Source: an uncultured Lachnospiraceae bacterium
GTDB lineage: Bacteria; Bacillota; Clostridia; Lachnospirales; Lachnospiraceae
Length of the DNA: 64,000 nt
Direction: 5' to 3'
Assembly (NCBI GenBank): GCA_949743325.1
Contig: CATJTQ010000082.1
Span: 1 to 64,000, forward strand
Shown here: piece after piece, positions 28,351 through 37,140 of the stretch
Position numbering within the stretch: position 1 is the first letter of the stretch
Layout: each line of letters begins with the position of its first letter
Made by a program: the position numbers and the translations under genes
Notes under the pieces: model-generated
Told to the model about the DNA's origin: nothing
Database searches by the model: none
The model's input: the letters and a program-made list of their open reading frames with translations, nothing else

Positions 28351-29658
28351 ATGAATCATATAATATCAAGACTTTTAATGTATGGAGATATGGAAGAAGA
28401 TTCTATATTAATGCAGCTTGCAAATATTTGTGAGAAAATTGAAAATAACAGTGACAGTCTAGACCGATTAAGGACAAGATTATTTGTTCAGGTGAAACGG
28501 ATTTTACAGGTGGCGACGGATTATGGCTTTGACCGAAATCTATGGCACAATTATCTAACATTTCTTCTAATCACAAATGAGAATCCATTCAGTATTACAT
28601 GCGAGAAAGTCGGCGCTCAGGAAGGCAGTGTAAATGAGTTTGTAAAAGATGATTTTGCAGCGTTTAAGGAGTTATTTGATTATGATTTTTCTGAAATTGA
28701 AAATATATTGTCTGTAAACTGCTTTACTAAGTTATCCAACTATAAGGCCATACATAAGACAGAATTGATGTACAATAAAAATGTAAGTGAAAAAGTGCAG
28801 GATTTAAGCAGCACCCTTGAGATGGCTGTCTCAGCAGAACAGTTTTTTAGCTTGGTTACTGAATTTTATCGTCAGTATGGTGTGGGAATGTATGGGTTAA
28901 ATAAAGCTTTTAGAATTAAGACAGGTGAGATGGGTAAAGTTATAATTACTCCTATAAATAATATGGATAGGGTGATGCTTGACGATTTGGTTGGCTATGA
29001 GATACAGAAGAAAAAACTTGTAGATAATACAAAAGCTTTTGTTGCAGGAAAGAAAGCAAATAATGTTTTATTATTTGGAGATAGCGGAACTGGTAAGTCA
29101 ACAAGTATTAAGGCTATTGTAAATGAATTTTATGATGATGGCCTGAGAATGATAGAAATTTACAAACATCAATTTAAGGATATTTCAAATGTTATAGCAC
29201 AGATAAAAAACAGAAATTATAAATTTATTATCTATATGGATGATTTGTCATTTGAGGATTTTGAGGTAGAATACAAATTTCTTAAAGCAGTAATAGAAGG
29301 CGGTGTGGAGACTAGACCAGATAATATACTTATATACGCCACATCAAATCGCAGGCATTTAATTAGAGAGACTTGGAAAGACAGATCAGATATGGAGCAT
29401 GATAATGGATTGCATCGCTCTGATACAATGGAGGAGAAACTCTCGTTGGCAAACCGTTTTGGTTTAAGCATATGTTATTCAAAACCTACTCAGAAAGAAT
29501 ATTTTAATATAGTTGAAGTGCTGGCTGAAAGACATGGTATTGATATGCCGGCTGAGGCACTTAGAGCTGAAGCGAATAAATGGGAGCTTATGTATGGAGG
29601 AATATCTGGCAGAACAGCACAACAGTTTGTAAATTATTTACAAGGGATTCAACAATAA
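28351..29658 (+). CDS. DUF815 family AAA+ ATPase
   Basis: A 435-residue protein. The N-terminal half (about 1-200) is helical and unassigned; the C-terminal half is a DUF815-type P-loop ATPase with Walker A GDSGTGKST near residue 248, Walker B IIYMDDLSF, the sensor-like YATSNRRHLI and a C-terminal lid (GGISGRTAQQF). DUF815 proteins are widespread in Firmicutes, and their role is unknown. The ATG at 28351 follows TTTGGAGG; an in-frame TTG lies 15 bp upstream. Monocistronic. Confidence 0.85.
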   Translation: MNHIISRLLMYGDMEEDSILMQLANICEKIENNSDSLDRLRTRLFVQVKRILQVATDYGFDRNLWHNYLTFLLITNENPFSITCEKVGAQEGSVNEFVKDDFAAFKELFDYDFSEIENILSVNCFTKLSNYKAIHKTELMYNKNVSEKVQDLSSTLEMAVSAEQFFSLVTEFYRQYGVGMYGLNKAFRIKTGEMGKVIITPINNMDRVMLDDLVGYEIQKKKLVDNTKAFVAGKKANNVLLFGDSGTGKSTSIKAIVNEFYDDGLRMIEIYKHQFKDISNVIAQIKNRNYKFIIYMDDLSFEDFEVEYKFLKAVIEGGVETRPDNILIYATSNRRHLIRETWKDRSDMEHDNGLHRSDTMEEKLSLANRFGLSICYSKPTQKEYFNIVEVLAERHGIDMPAEALRAEANKWELMYGGISGRTAQQFVNYLQGIQQ

Positions 29659-29747
29659 TTGCTTATTTATATTTAAGATAAAATATTGCATAGAAAATAG
29701 AGTCAATATAAAATGAATAACAGAAGTTAACATTAATTTAAAATAGT

Positions 29748-29778
29748 TAAGAGCAACTTGAAAAACAAGCAGCTCTTA
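29748..29778 (-). terminator. Terminator of the toxin transcript
   Basis: Arms 29748-29760 and 29766-29778 form a hairpin with GAGC/GCTC at its core. Read on the minus strand it lies about 100 bases beyond the toxin stop, as in TxpA/holin-like toxin loci. Confidence 0.5.
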
Positions 29779-29876
29779 TGTATAACTACTTAGAAATGTT
29801 ATCGGTTGTAGTATCCGATTTGACCTCAGCAATAAAATTCTATAGAAATAGCATCTTACTTTCTTATGGGAGGATG

Positions 29877-29957
29877 CTATTTCTTTTTTTGTCCATCTAT
29901 ATATGTTAACGCTGAGAACAATACAAGTAATAATGTGAGAACCTCCATTAAATTCAA
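29877..29957 (-). CDS. Type I toxin, holin-like (Hol_Tox/TxpA type)
   Basis: A 26-residue peptide from a TTG start at 29957 to a TAG at 29877. It has a short charged start, one hydrophobic helix (VLTLLLVLFSALTYI) and an Asp-Gly-Gln-Lys-Lys-Lys tail, the layout of holin-like type I toxins whose consensus ends YIDxxxKK. A strong AGAGGGTGAT site precedes the TTG. The stop lies inside a hairpin (GAAATAGCATC at 29845-29855 with its inverse at 29873-29883). Such peptides depolarise the membrane unless silenced by an antisense RNA, which would be encoded on the plus strand here. Confidence 0.72.
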   Translation of the reverse strand: MNLMEVLTLLLVLFSALTYIDGQKKK

Positions 29958-30110
29958 AAGAAATCACCCTCTTTCATAAGTCTGAAGAGCAAAAAATGAA
30001 AATTAATTTACCTTTCAGTTAAATCATATAATTATATTATAACATACAAATACTATATAATCAATTGTAAAAGTATATTTACTCTTATTATATTATAGGT
30101 AGCTATAAGC

Positions 30111-30157
30111 TAAGTAACCAATATTGCATGGATTTTGGGCGTTTGTTACTTATTTTT
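30111..30157 (+). terminator. Terminator upstream of mraZ
   Basis: TAAGTAAC (30111-30118) pairs with GTTACTTA (30145-30152), followed by TTTTT. It may end a plus-strand RNA coming from the toxin region, possibly the antitoxin RNA. The loop is long. Confidence 0.45.
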
Positions 30158-30173
30158 GTATCTAAAATTAATC

Positions 30174-30202
30174 TTGCAAAACATATGATGGTGGTGTATT
30201 AT
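30174..30202 (+). promoter_or_regulatory. Promoter of the dcw cluster
   Basis: TTGCAA (30174-30179), 17-bp spacer, TATTAT (30197-30202). The start site would fall at about 30209, directly before the GTGG repeats. Confidence 0.6.
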
Positions 30203-30211
30203 ATATTATAA

Positions 30212-30256
30212 GTGGTGGAATGTGGAGTGATTTACCCATTAAGTGGTAAAATGTGG
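30212..30256 (+). promoter_or_regulatory. MraZ-type GTGG repeats
   Basis: GTGG occurs at 30212, 30222, 30243 and 30253, two pairs at exactly 10-bp spacing and 21 bp between pairs, so all on one DNA face. MraZ binds short G-rich repeats at 10-bp intervals upstream of its own gene. This fits autorepression of the division cluster. Confidence 0.65.
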
Positions 30257-30300
30257 TAGTTAAGTTGTTCTGCAAACACTAGGGAAGAAGGTGACCTCGT

Positions 30301-30732
30301 ATGTTTAATGGTGAATATTATCATTCAATAGATGCTAAAGGGCGTCTTATAATCCCTGCAAAATTAAGGGAGGAACTTGGTGATAAATTTGTAATTACTA
30401 AGGGATACGATGGAAACTGTCTTTCTATTTTACCTATGGATGCTTGGGAAGAACTTGAGAAGAAGCTTGCTTTAGTACCAAAAAACAATAAGGCGGGACA
30501 GAAATTGGTAAGATATTTTACAACTGGAGCCTCAAAATGTGAGTTGGACAAGCAGGGGAGAGTACTAATAGATCAGAAACTCAGAGAACACGCTGGTCTG
30601 GACAAAGAAGTTGTTCTTGCAGGTGTGTTAGAACGTGTGGAGATTTGGGATAAAGAAAGATATGAAGAAAACTGCAGTATTGATTTAGATGAGGCAATGT
30701 CAAGTCTTGCAGAAACTGGTATTGAGATATAA
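30301..30732 (+). CDS. mraZ: Transcriptional regulator MraZ
   Basis: A 143-residue MraZ with two SpoVT/AbrB-like halves (FNGEYYHSIDAKGRLIIPAKLREELG and KCELDKQGRVLIDQKLREHAGL). It forms a ring, binds repeats in its own promoter and represses the division/cell-wall cluster. First gene of the dcw operon here, with GTGG repeats before it and an AAGAAGGTGA site before the ATG. Confidence 0.95.
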   Translation: MFNGEYYHSIDAKGRLIIPAKLREELGDKFVITKGYDGNCLSILPMDAWEELEKKLALVPKNNKAGQKLVRYFTTGASKCELDKQGRVLIDQKLREHAGLDKEVVLAGVLERVEIWDKERYEENCSIDLDEAMSSLAETGIEI

Positions 30733-30756
30733 GAGTTATTAGGTAGAGGAGTGCCG

Positions 30757-31692
30757 ATGGAATTTAAACATAAATCTGTATTGTTGCATGAGACAATTGA
30801 ACAGCTAAATATTAAACCTGATGGCATTTATGTTGATGGTACCTTGGGCGGAGCAGGGCATTCTTATGAGATTGCAAAAAAACTGACATGTAAAGGCAGA
30901 CTAATTGGTATAGATCAGGACGGTGATGCGATATGTGCAGCTGCTGGCAGACTAAAAGAATTTGTAGATAAAGTTACTATAGTTCGAAATAATTATTGTA
31001 ATATTGAAGAGGTATTGAAAGAACTGTCAGTTAGTAAGGTTGATGGGATACTTTTGGATTTAGGTGTTTCATCTTATCAGTTGGATACAGCCGAGAGAGG
31101 TTTTTCCTATATGGAAGACGCGCCTTTGGATATGCGTATGGACAGAAGGCAGAGCAGTACAGCAGGAGATATTGTCAATAAATATACTGAAAACGAGCTT
31201 TTTCATGTTATTAAGGATTATGGAGAGGAGAAGTTTGCAAAGAATATCGCTAAACATATTGTTAGAGTAAGAGCAGAGAAACCTATTGAGACGACAAAGG
31301 AACTTACAGAAATTATTAAGGCGGCAATTCCAATGAAAGTCCGCGCAGTGGGAGGACATCCTGCAAAAAGGACATTTCAGGCAATAAGGATTGAGTTGAA
31401 TCAAGAGCTTACGGTACTTAGTACAAGCCTCAATAAGATGATAGATTTACTAAATATAAATGGGAGGCTTTGTATAATAACATTTCACTCTTTGGAAGAT
31501 AGGATCGTTAAGCAGAATTTTAAGAAAAATGAGAATCCTTGTACATGCCCTCCGCATTTTCCTGTATGTGTGTGCGGAAAAGAATCAAAAGGAAAGGTGA
31601 TAACAAAAAAACCTATTTTACCTTCAGATAAAGAATTATTAGAAAACAGCAGATCAAAAAGTGCGAAGCTAAGAGTTTTTGAGAGAAGATAG
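30757..31692 (+). CDS. rsmH: 16S rRNA (cytosine-1402-N4)-methyltransferase
   Basis: A 311-residue RsmH (MraW). The SAM motif is [11 protein letters not shown] near 27-37, with [13 protein letters not shown] and the C-terminal [13 protein letters not shown]. It methylates N4 of C1402 in the ribosomal P site. The ATG at 30757 is chosen over a GTG six bases upstream because GAGGAG sits five bases before it. A CxCPP...CVCG cysteine cluster near the end is common in Firmicutes. Confidence 0.95.
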   Translation: MEFKHKSVLLHETIEQLNIKPDGIYVDGTLGGAGHSYEIAKKLTCKGRLIGIDQDGDAICAAAGRLKEFVDKVTIVRNNYCNIEEVLKELSVSKVDGILLDLGVSSYQLDTAERGFSYMEDAPLDMRMDRRQSSTAGDIVNKYTENELFHVIKDYGEEKFAKNIAKHIVRVRAEKPIETTKELTEIIKAAIPMKVRAVGGHPAKRTFQAIRIELNQELTVLSTSLNKMIDLLNINGRLCIITFHSLEDRIVKQNFKKNENPCTCPPHFPVCVCGKESKGKVITKKPILPSDKELLENSRSKSAKLRVFERR

Positions 31693-31705
31693 GAGGCATG
31701 TTGTA

Positions 31706-32203
31706 ATGGCACAGAGAAGATCACCGGACAGAAAGACAGTTACTAATAAAAATAAAGAGTTATATATATATGGGAATACTGTAAGAGAATTACAGGTAGA
31801 GAGAAGTCCAAGTATTGAGAGAAGAGAAGAGGGACAGAGAGAATATAATCAAAGAAGAAGAAAAGACAGAGAATATGTGACATCAATGAACAGAGGGTAT
31901 GTTATGTTCTTGGTGTTTGCCGCGCTAGCAGTTTTTTGTGCTATGGGCTATTTTCTTATGTTGTCGGCCAAGATGTCAGATAACCGGGATCATGTGACGC
32001 AGCTGAAAACAAAATTAATTGATGTTAGGGCTGAAAACGATGATTATGAGAGAAGAATTGAACGCTCTGTTGATATAGATGAGGTTAGAAGGATTGCAAT
32101 AGAAGAACTAGGAATGGTATATCCTTCAAATGATCAGATTGTAAATTATAAATATGAAGAGAGTGATTTTGTTAGACAATATTCAGATGTGCCCCAGGAA
32201 TAA
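31706..32203 (+). CDS. ftsL: FtsL/DivIC-like cell division protein
   Basis: A 165-residue bitopic protein. A basic cytosolic tail of about 70 residues, very rich in Arg and Lys, precedes one membrane helix (GYVMFLVFAALAVFCAMGYFLM) and a short coiled coil ending in DIDEVRRIAIEELGMVYP. That end and the place between rsmH and a class B PBP identify FtsL, which joins DivIB and DivIC at the septum. AGGAGG fits the ATG at 31706. Confidence 0.85.
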   Translation: MAQRRSPDRKTVTNKNKELYIYGNTVRELQVERSPSIERREEGQREYNQRRRKDREYVTSMNRGYVMFLVFAALAVFCAMGYFLMLSAKMSDNRDHVTQLKTKLIDVRAENDDYERRIERSVDIDEVRRIAIEELGMVYPSNDQIVNYKYEESDFVRQYSDVPQE

Positions 32204-32233
32204 CCTGTTTTTTAGTAAGAAAGTTGGTATTAT

Positions 32234-34258
32234 ATGGCATCAGGAATAACAAAAAAGGAAGTTAACAAACATAAGAAACTGACAAGGAGGAGCCAGCGTC
32301 AGCTGAGCTTGTTGTATGTTATATTTGTCTGTGTATTTACCGTGCTGAGTATCCGCATTTTTTATATACAGCAGACAAAAGGGGATGAATATACTGAGAA
32401 GACGGCGGCACACAATGGATTATCAAATACAACTATTCCTTTTAGAAGGGGAAATATAACAGACAGAAATGGAACGCTGCTTGCAACAAGTGAGAAAGTG
32501 TATAATGTTATATTTGACTGTAGTATAATTAATTCAGATGATAATTATAAGGAGCCTGTTCTTAATAATTTATGTGAGATTTTTCCTGATTTAGATAGGG
32601 GGACTTTGGAGGGGTATCTTGTAAATAATCCCAAAGCAGTTTACATAAAATTAAAGGAATCTTTAAAGTATGAAGAGATTAAACCGCTTCTGGATGTACA
32701 GAAAAAAGATCAGAACTTTAAAGGTGTATTTCTTGAGGAAAAATATAAGAGAATGTATCCTTTCGGAAGTCTTGCATGTGATGTTTTAGGATTTCTATAT
32801 GATGACGGAAGTTCTGCAAGCATTGGGCTAGAAGGCTATTATGATAATGAATTAAATGGTGTTAATGGAAGAAAATATCAATATATGGATGATGGAAATA
32901 AGGAGACAGTAGTAAAGAATCCAACGGATGGAAATAATTTGGTATCAACGATAGATTTTAATGTTCAAAGTATTGTTGAGAAATATATTAAGTTATTTAA
33001 TGAACAATACGCTAATAATGTCAGGGATGGGAACGGTGCGGAGGAGATAGCCGTGATGCTTGCAGATCCAAATAGCGGTGAGATTCTTGCGGAGGCAAAT
33101 TTCCCTTATTTTGATTTGAATTCTCCGAGAGATTTAACTAAAACTGGAATAGTTTCTGCTGAATCATTGTTTGTTATCAATGATGATATGCCTGACGAAG
33201 AGAAGAAAAGGATAAATGAAGATAAAGTTAATTATCTTAGAAAGATTTGGAGAAATTTTTGTGTGAGTGACTCTTATGAACCCGGTTCGACACAGAAACC
33301 ATTTACTGTGGCGGCCGGGCTGGAGACAGGAAAACTTGTCGGTAATGAGAAATTTATCTGTGATGGAGTTGAAAAGGTTGCAGATTATGAGATTCACTGT
33401 GTAAACCGTCAGGGTCATGGAGAAGAGACAATTTCATTGGCGATTTCTAATTCTTGTAATGATGTGCTTATGCAGATGGCAGCGCAAATAGGTGTGGAAA
33501 ATTTTATACATTATCAGAATTTATGGGGATTCGGCAAGAAGACAAATATTGATTTACCGAGTGAATTTAACTGTAAGTCTCTTGTTTATACATTAGATAC
33601 AATGTTTGAGACTGAGTTGGCTACAAGTTCTTTCGGACAGGGATATAATGTTACAATGACGCAGATGATGGCTGCTTTTTGCTCACTTATAAACGGCGGG
33701 AATTATTATCAGCCTCATATGGTTAAGAAAATAACAGATAATAATGGTTCGACAGTAAAAAATATTGAACCGTATTTAGTTAGAAAAACAGTTTCAAAAG
33801 AAACTTCTGAGATTGTTAAAACATATCTTTATGATACAGTAATGACCGGAACAGGCGGTATAGCGCATGTAGAAGGATATACTATGGGGGGAAAGACAGG
33901 TACTGCCGAAAAACACGAGAGAGACAGGAAGAATTATCTTGTATCGTTTATTGGCTATGTACCTGCTGAAAATCCTCAACTTGCAATATATGTTGTAATT
34001 GATACGCCGAATGTTGACGATCAGGCACACAGTTCGTTTGCGCAGCAGCTGGCTCACGATATATTAACAGAAGTTCTTCCGTATATGAATATTTTCCCTG
34101 ATATGGAAGTTAATGGGGGAGAAAATAACAATGGGGCAGATACAAATACTTCTCCAGATTCTGAACAAAATCAGGGTAATGGCAGCACAGATGGAGAGAG
34201 CGGAGCAATTTTTGATGATAATATGCCATTTCCATTGTTAGACAATAATCAAAATTAA
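32234..34258 (+). CDS. ftsI: Class B penicillin-binding protein (FtsI/PBP2B-like)
   Basis: A 674-residue septal transpeptidase. After one N-terminal membrane helix come the PBP dimer domain (about 60-260) and the transpeptidase domain with Ser352 in SYEPGSTQKP, the S-C-N motif in AISNSCNDV and KTG in MGGKTGTAEK. The C-terminal tail is Asn/Gly-rich and low-complexity, with no PASTA domain. Two class B PBP genes lie in tandem; this one keeps canonical motifs and is the likely vegetative division enzyme. Confidence 0.88.
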   Translation: MASGITKKEVNKHKKLTRRSQRQLSLLYVIFVCVFTVLSIRIFYIQQTKGDEYTEKTAAHNGLSNTTIPFRRGNITDRNGTLLATSEKVYNVIFDCSIINSDDNYKEPVLNNLCEIFPDLDRGTLEGYLVNNPKAVYIKLKESLKYEEIKPLLDVQKKDQNFKGVFLEEKYKRMYPFGSLACDVLGFLYDDGSSASIGLEGYYDNELNGVNGRKYQYMDDGNKETVVKNPTDGNNLVSTIDFNVQSIVEKYIKLFNEQYANNVRDGNGAEEIAVMLADPNSGEILAEANFPYFDLNSPRDLTKTGIVSAESLFVINDDMPDEEKKRINEDKVNYLRKIWRNFCVSDSYEPGSTQKPFTVAAGLETGKLVGNEKFICDGVEKVADYEIHCVNRQGHGEETISLAISNSCNDVLMQMAAQIGVENFIHYQNLWGFGKKTNIDLPSEFNCKSLVYTLDTMFETELATSSFGQGYNVTMTQMMAAFCSLINGGNYYQPHMVKKITDNNGSTVKNIEPYLVRKTVSKETSEIVKTYLYDTVMTGTGGIAHVEGYTMGGKTGTAEKHERDRKNYLVSFIGYVPAENPQLAIYVVIDTPNVDDQAHSSFAQQLAHDILTEVLPYMNIFPDMEVNGGENNNGADTNTSPDSEQNQGNGSTDGESGAIFDDNMPFPLLDNNQN

Positions 34259-34324
34259 AATCAATAGTTCTAATTTATTTGGTACATACATAAAATAAAG
34301 ATGATGAAACCTTATAGAGGTTGT

Positions 34325-36139
34325 ATGAAAAAAGAAATTAAATCTGACAGAGAGTATGGATTCATCAAAGAGGGAGGCAGGAAAAACAAAAAAAATAATA
34401 AAAAGAAAGTATTGATTGTTTTTGCTGTAATAATGTTTATAATCGTTTTTCTTGTCGGAAGACTTGTCTTTCTCATGGTGTTTTCTTCTGAATATTATGG
34501 GAAACAGGCAAAAGAACTGCATCAGAGGGAGAGGAATATTAAGGCTGCAAGAGGAAAAATATTGGATTGCAAAGGAAATATACTTGCAGATAATAAATCT
34601 GTATGTACAATTTCAGTTATTCACAGTCAGATTGAAGATCAAGAGAAAGTAATAGAAGTTCTGACAAAAGAGCTTGGAAAAGATGAGGAAGAGATTAGAA
34701 AAAGAGTTGAAAAGGTGAGTTCTATTGAAATCATTGCCAAAAATATTGATAAGTCAGTAGGAGATAAAGTTCGTTCTTACGGACTTTCAGGTGTAAAGAT
34801 AGACGAGGATTATAAGAGATATTATCCGTATGATTCACTTGCATCTAAAGTTCTTGGTTTTACTGGCAGCGACAATCAGGGAATAATTGGGCTAGAAGTT
34901 GAATATGATAAATATCTTTCAGGAAAGCCAGGAAAAATATTGACTCTCACAGATGCAAGAGGAATTGAAATAGAAGATAGCGCGGAGGAGAGAGAAGAAC
35001 CTGAAAATGGGAATGATGTATACACAAGCTTAGATGTAAATGTGCAGAAATACGTGGAGCAGGCTGCGAATAAGGTACTTGAGAAGAAGAGTGCCGACAG
35101 TGTCTCAATATTTGTTATGAGTCCGAAAAATGGAGAAATACTTGCAATGGTAAATACACCTGAGTTCAATTTAAATGAACCTTATACATTGAGTGCTTCT
35201 GATTCAGCTCTTGCTGTTGATAGTGCGGCAAAACAGGATCTGTTAAATAAAATGTGGAGAAACCCTTGTGTAAGCAATACATATGAGCCGGGTTCTACAT
35301 TTAAGATTATTACAATGGCCGCTGGTTTGGAGGAAGGCGTCGTAAAGCTTAGCGATACATTCAGTTGTCCGGGATATAAAATTGTTGATGACAGGAGAAT
35401 AAAGTGTCATAAAGTAACAGGACATGGGGCTGAAGATTTTACACTTGCAGTTATGAACTCATGCAATCCGGTATTTATAGAAGTCGGGCTTAGGCTTGGA
35501 GTTGACAATATGTATAAATATTTTAATCAATTTCAGCTTTTTGGCAAGACGAATGTTGATTTGCCGGGAGAGGCGTCAACAATTATGCATAAGAAAGAAA
35601 ATGTCGGTAATGTTGAGCTTGCAACAGTATCTTTCGGTCAGTCTTTTCAGATTACTCCGCTGCAGCTTGCAACAACAGTAAGTTCGATTATTAACGGCGG
35701 TAAGAGGATAACCCCTCATTTTGGAGTTAAAATATGTGATAAAGACGGTAATACAGTAGAGAAACTTGAATATAAGACAAAAGATAACATAATATCAGAG
35801 GAAACTTCTGCTACAGTCCGGCAGGTGCTTGAGAAAGTTGTGGCGGAAGGAACAGGAAAGAAAGCATATGTTGCCGGATTTCATGTCGGTGGAAAAACTG
35901 CGACATCACAGACATTGCCTAGAAGTGCAAATAAATATATTGCTTCTTTTTTAGGTTTTGCTCCAGCGCATGACCCACAGGTGTTAGTGCTAGTTATTAT
36001 AAATAATCCGCAGGGCATATATTACGGAGGAACTATAGCGGCACCGGTTGCACAGGAAATTTTTTCAAATATTCTTCCTTATCTTGGCATTGATTATGAT
36101 GAGGAGGAGGCTGCTTCATCAGGAGGAACAACAGAGTAA
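34325..36139 (+). CDS. Class B penicillin-binding protein, SpoVD-like
   Basis: A 604-residue paralogue of the preceding PBP. Membrane helix about 20-42, dimer domain, then transpeptidase domain with Ser324 in TYEPGSTFKI and S-C-N in VMNSCNP. The third motif is Lys524-Thr525-Ala526 (GGKTATSQ) instead of KTG, which may alter catalysis or beta-lactam binding. In spore formers the second PBP of this cluster is SpoVD, used for cortex synthesis with the SEDS partner SpoVE. The ATG at 34325 follows AGAGG; an ATG 24 bp upstream has no clear site. Confidence 0.82.
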   Translation: MKKEIKSDREYGFIKEGGRKNKKNNKKKVLIVFAVIMFIIVFLVGRLVFLMVFSSEYYGKQAKELHQRERNIKAARGKILDCKGNILADNKSVCTISVIHSQIEDQEKVIEVLTKELGKDEEEIRKRVEKVSSIEIIAKNIDKSVGDKVRSYGLSGVKIDEDYKRYYPYDSLASKVLGFTGSDNQGIIGLEVEYDKYLSGKPGKILTLTDARGIEIEDSAEEREEPENGNDVYTSLDVNVQKYVEQAANKVLEKKSADSVSIFVMSPKNGEILAMVNTPEFNLNEPYTLSASDSALAVDSAAKQDLLNKMWRNPCVSNTYEPGSTFKIITMAAGLEEGVVKLSDTFSCPGYKIVDDRRIKCHKVTGHGAEDFTLAVMNSCNPVFIEVGLRLGVDNMYKYFNQFQLFGKTNVDLPGEASTIMHKKENVGNVELATVSFGQSFQITPLQLATTVSSIINGGKRITPHFGVKICDKDGNTVEKLEYKTKDNIISEETSATVRQVLEKVVAEGTGKKAYVAGFHVGGKTATSQTLPRSANKYIASFLGFAPAHDPQVLVLVIINNPQGIYYGGTIAAPVAQEIFSNILPYLGIDYDEEEAASSGGTTE

Positions 36140-37105
36140 ATGTATATGATAACTGATATTTTGATGCCTCTCGGTATTTCTTTTGTGATAAGTCTTATGT
36201 TAAGCCCAATAATTATTTGGGTTTTAAGACATCTGAAAATATTGCAGGTTATAAGAAAAGAGGGGGTAAAATCTCACATAAGAAAAACAGGGACCCCAAC
36301 TATGGGAGGGCTTATAATTATAGCCTCTATAGTTGCGGTGTCTGTGTTATACTCAAGAAAATATCCAAATATCAGTATAGTACTGTTTGTGACAATAGGA
36401 TTTGGAATAATAGGATTTATGGACGACTATATAAAAGTGGTTATGAAAGATACAAAAGGGCTGGCTCCTTTACAGAAAATTACAGCACAGATTGTTGTCA
36501 CAACAGTTTTTTTGTTCTATTTATATAATAATTCTTTTGATATATTTACATATGAGATCCCGTTTAGTACAGGAAAAAGTATACATTTATCAGGTATTGC
36601 CGGAATTGCATTATCATATACGGCAATTCTTGGAACTGTGAACGGTGTTAATTTTACAGATGGAATAGATGGTTTGGCGGCTAGTGTGACTTTGCTTGTT
36701 TTATGTTTTTTTACGGTTGTTTCAATTGGTATAAAAAGTGGACTAGAACCAGTAACGTGTTCTGCTGTTGGAGGCTTAATGGGATTTTTAATTTACAACG
36801 CATATCCCGCACGGGTTTTCATGGGAGATACAGGCTCTCTTGCCCTTGGGGGATTTGTTGTTGCGGTGGCGTTATTGATGAAAATGCCGTTGTTTTTACC
36901 CGTAGTTGGAATAATATATCTGCTGGAAGTGTTATCTGTAATGATACAAGTAACTTATTTTAAGATTACACATGGGAAAAGGTTTTTTAAGATGGCGCCG
37001 ATTCATCATCATTTTGAATTGAGCGGGTACAGTGAAACACAAGTTGTAGTGCTGTTTTCAATAATTACTGCAGGCGTCTGTATTGCGCTGCTTTTTTTCA
37101 TGTAA
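36140..37105 (+). CDS. mraY: Phospho-MurNAc-pentapeptide translocase
   Basis: A 321-residue polytopic enzyme that moves phospho-MurNAc-pentapeptide onto undecaprenyl phosphate to make lipid I. Typical segments: RKEGVKSHIRKTGTPTMGG near the start, GFMDDYIKV with the Asp pair, NFTDGIDGLA, FMGDTGSLALGG and the MAPIHHHFE loop. Ten membrane helices are expected. The ATG directly follows the spoVD-like stop. murE and murF, usually nearby, are absent. Confidence 0.95.
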   Translation: MYMITDILMPLGISFVISLMLSPIIIWVLRHLKILQVIRKEGVKSHIRKTGTPTMGGLIIIASIVAVSVLYSRKYPNISIVLFVTIGFGIIGFMDDYIKVVMKDTKGLAPLQKITAQIVVTTVFLFYLYNNSFDIFTYEIPFSTGKSIHLSGIAGIALSYTAILGTVNGVNFTDGIDGLAASVTLLVLCFFTVVSIGIKSGLEPVTCSAVGGLMGFLIYNAYPARVFMGDTGSLALGGFVVAVALLMKMPLFLPVVGIIYLLEVLSVMIQVTYFKITHGKRFFKMAPIHHHFELSGYSETQVVVLFSIITAGVCIALLFFM

Positions 37106-37140
37106 GTTATGCAGAGCAGTTGGAAAAGAGGAGATTGATA

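Noticed and set aside
29776-29967. 63-residue minus-strand ORF overlapping the toxin
   Set aside because: It is out of frame with the holin-like toxin, starts at a GTG inside the ribosome-binding site and has no family features.
32234-36139. Tandem PBPs as an assembly duplication
   Set aside because: The two proteins differ throughout, including the third catalytic motif; paired PBPs at this place are normal in spore formers.
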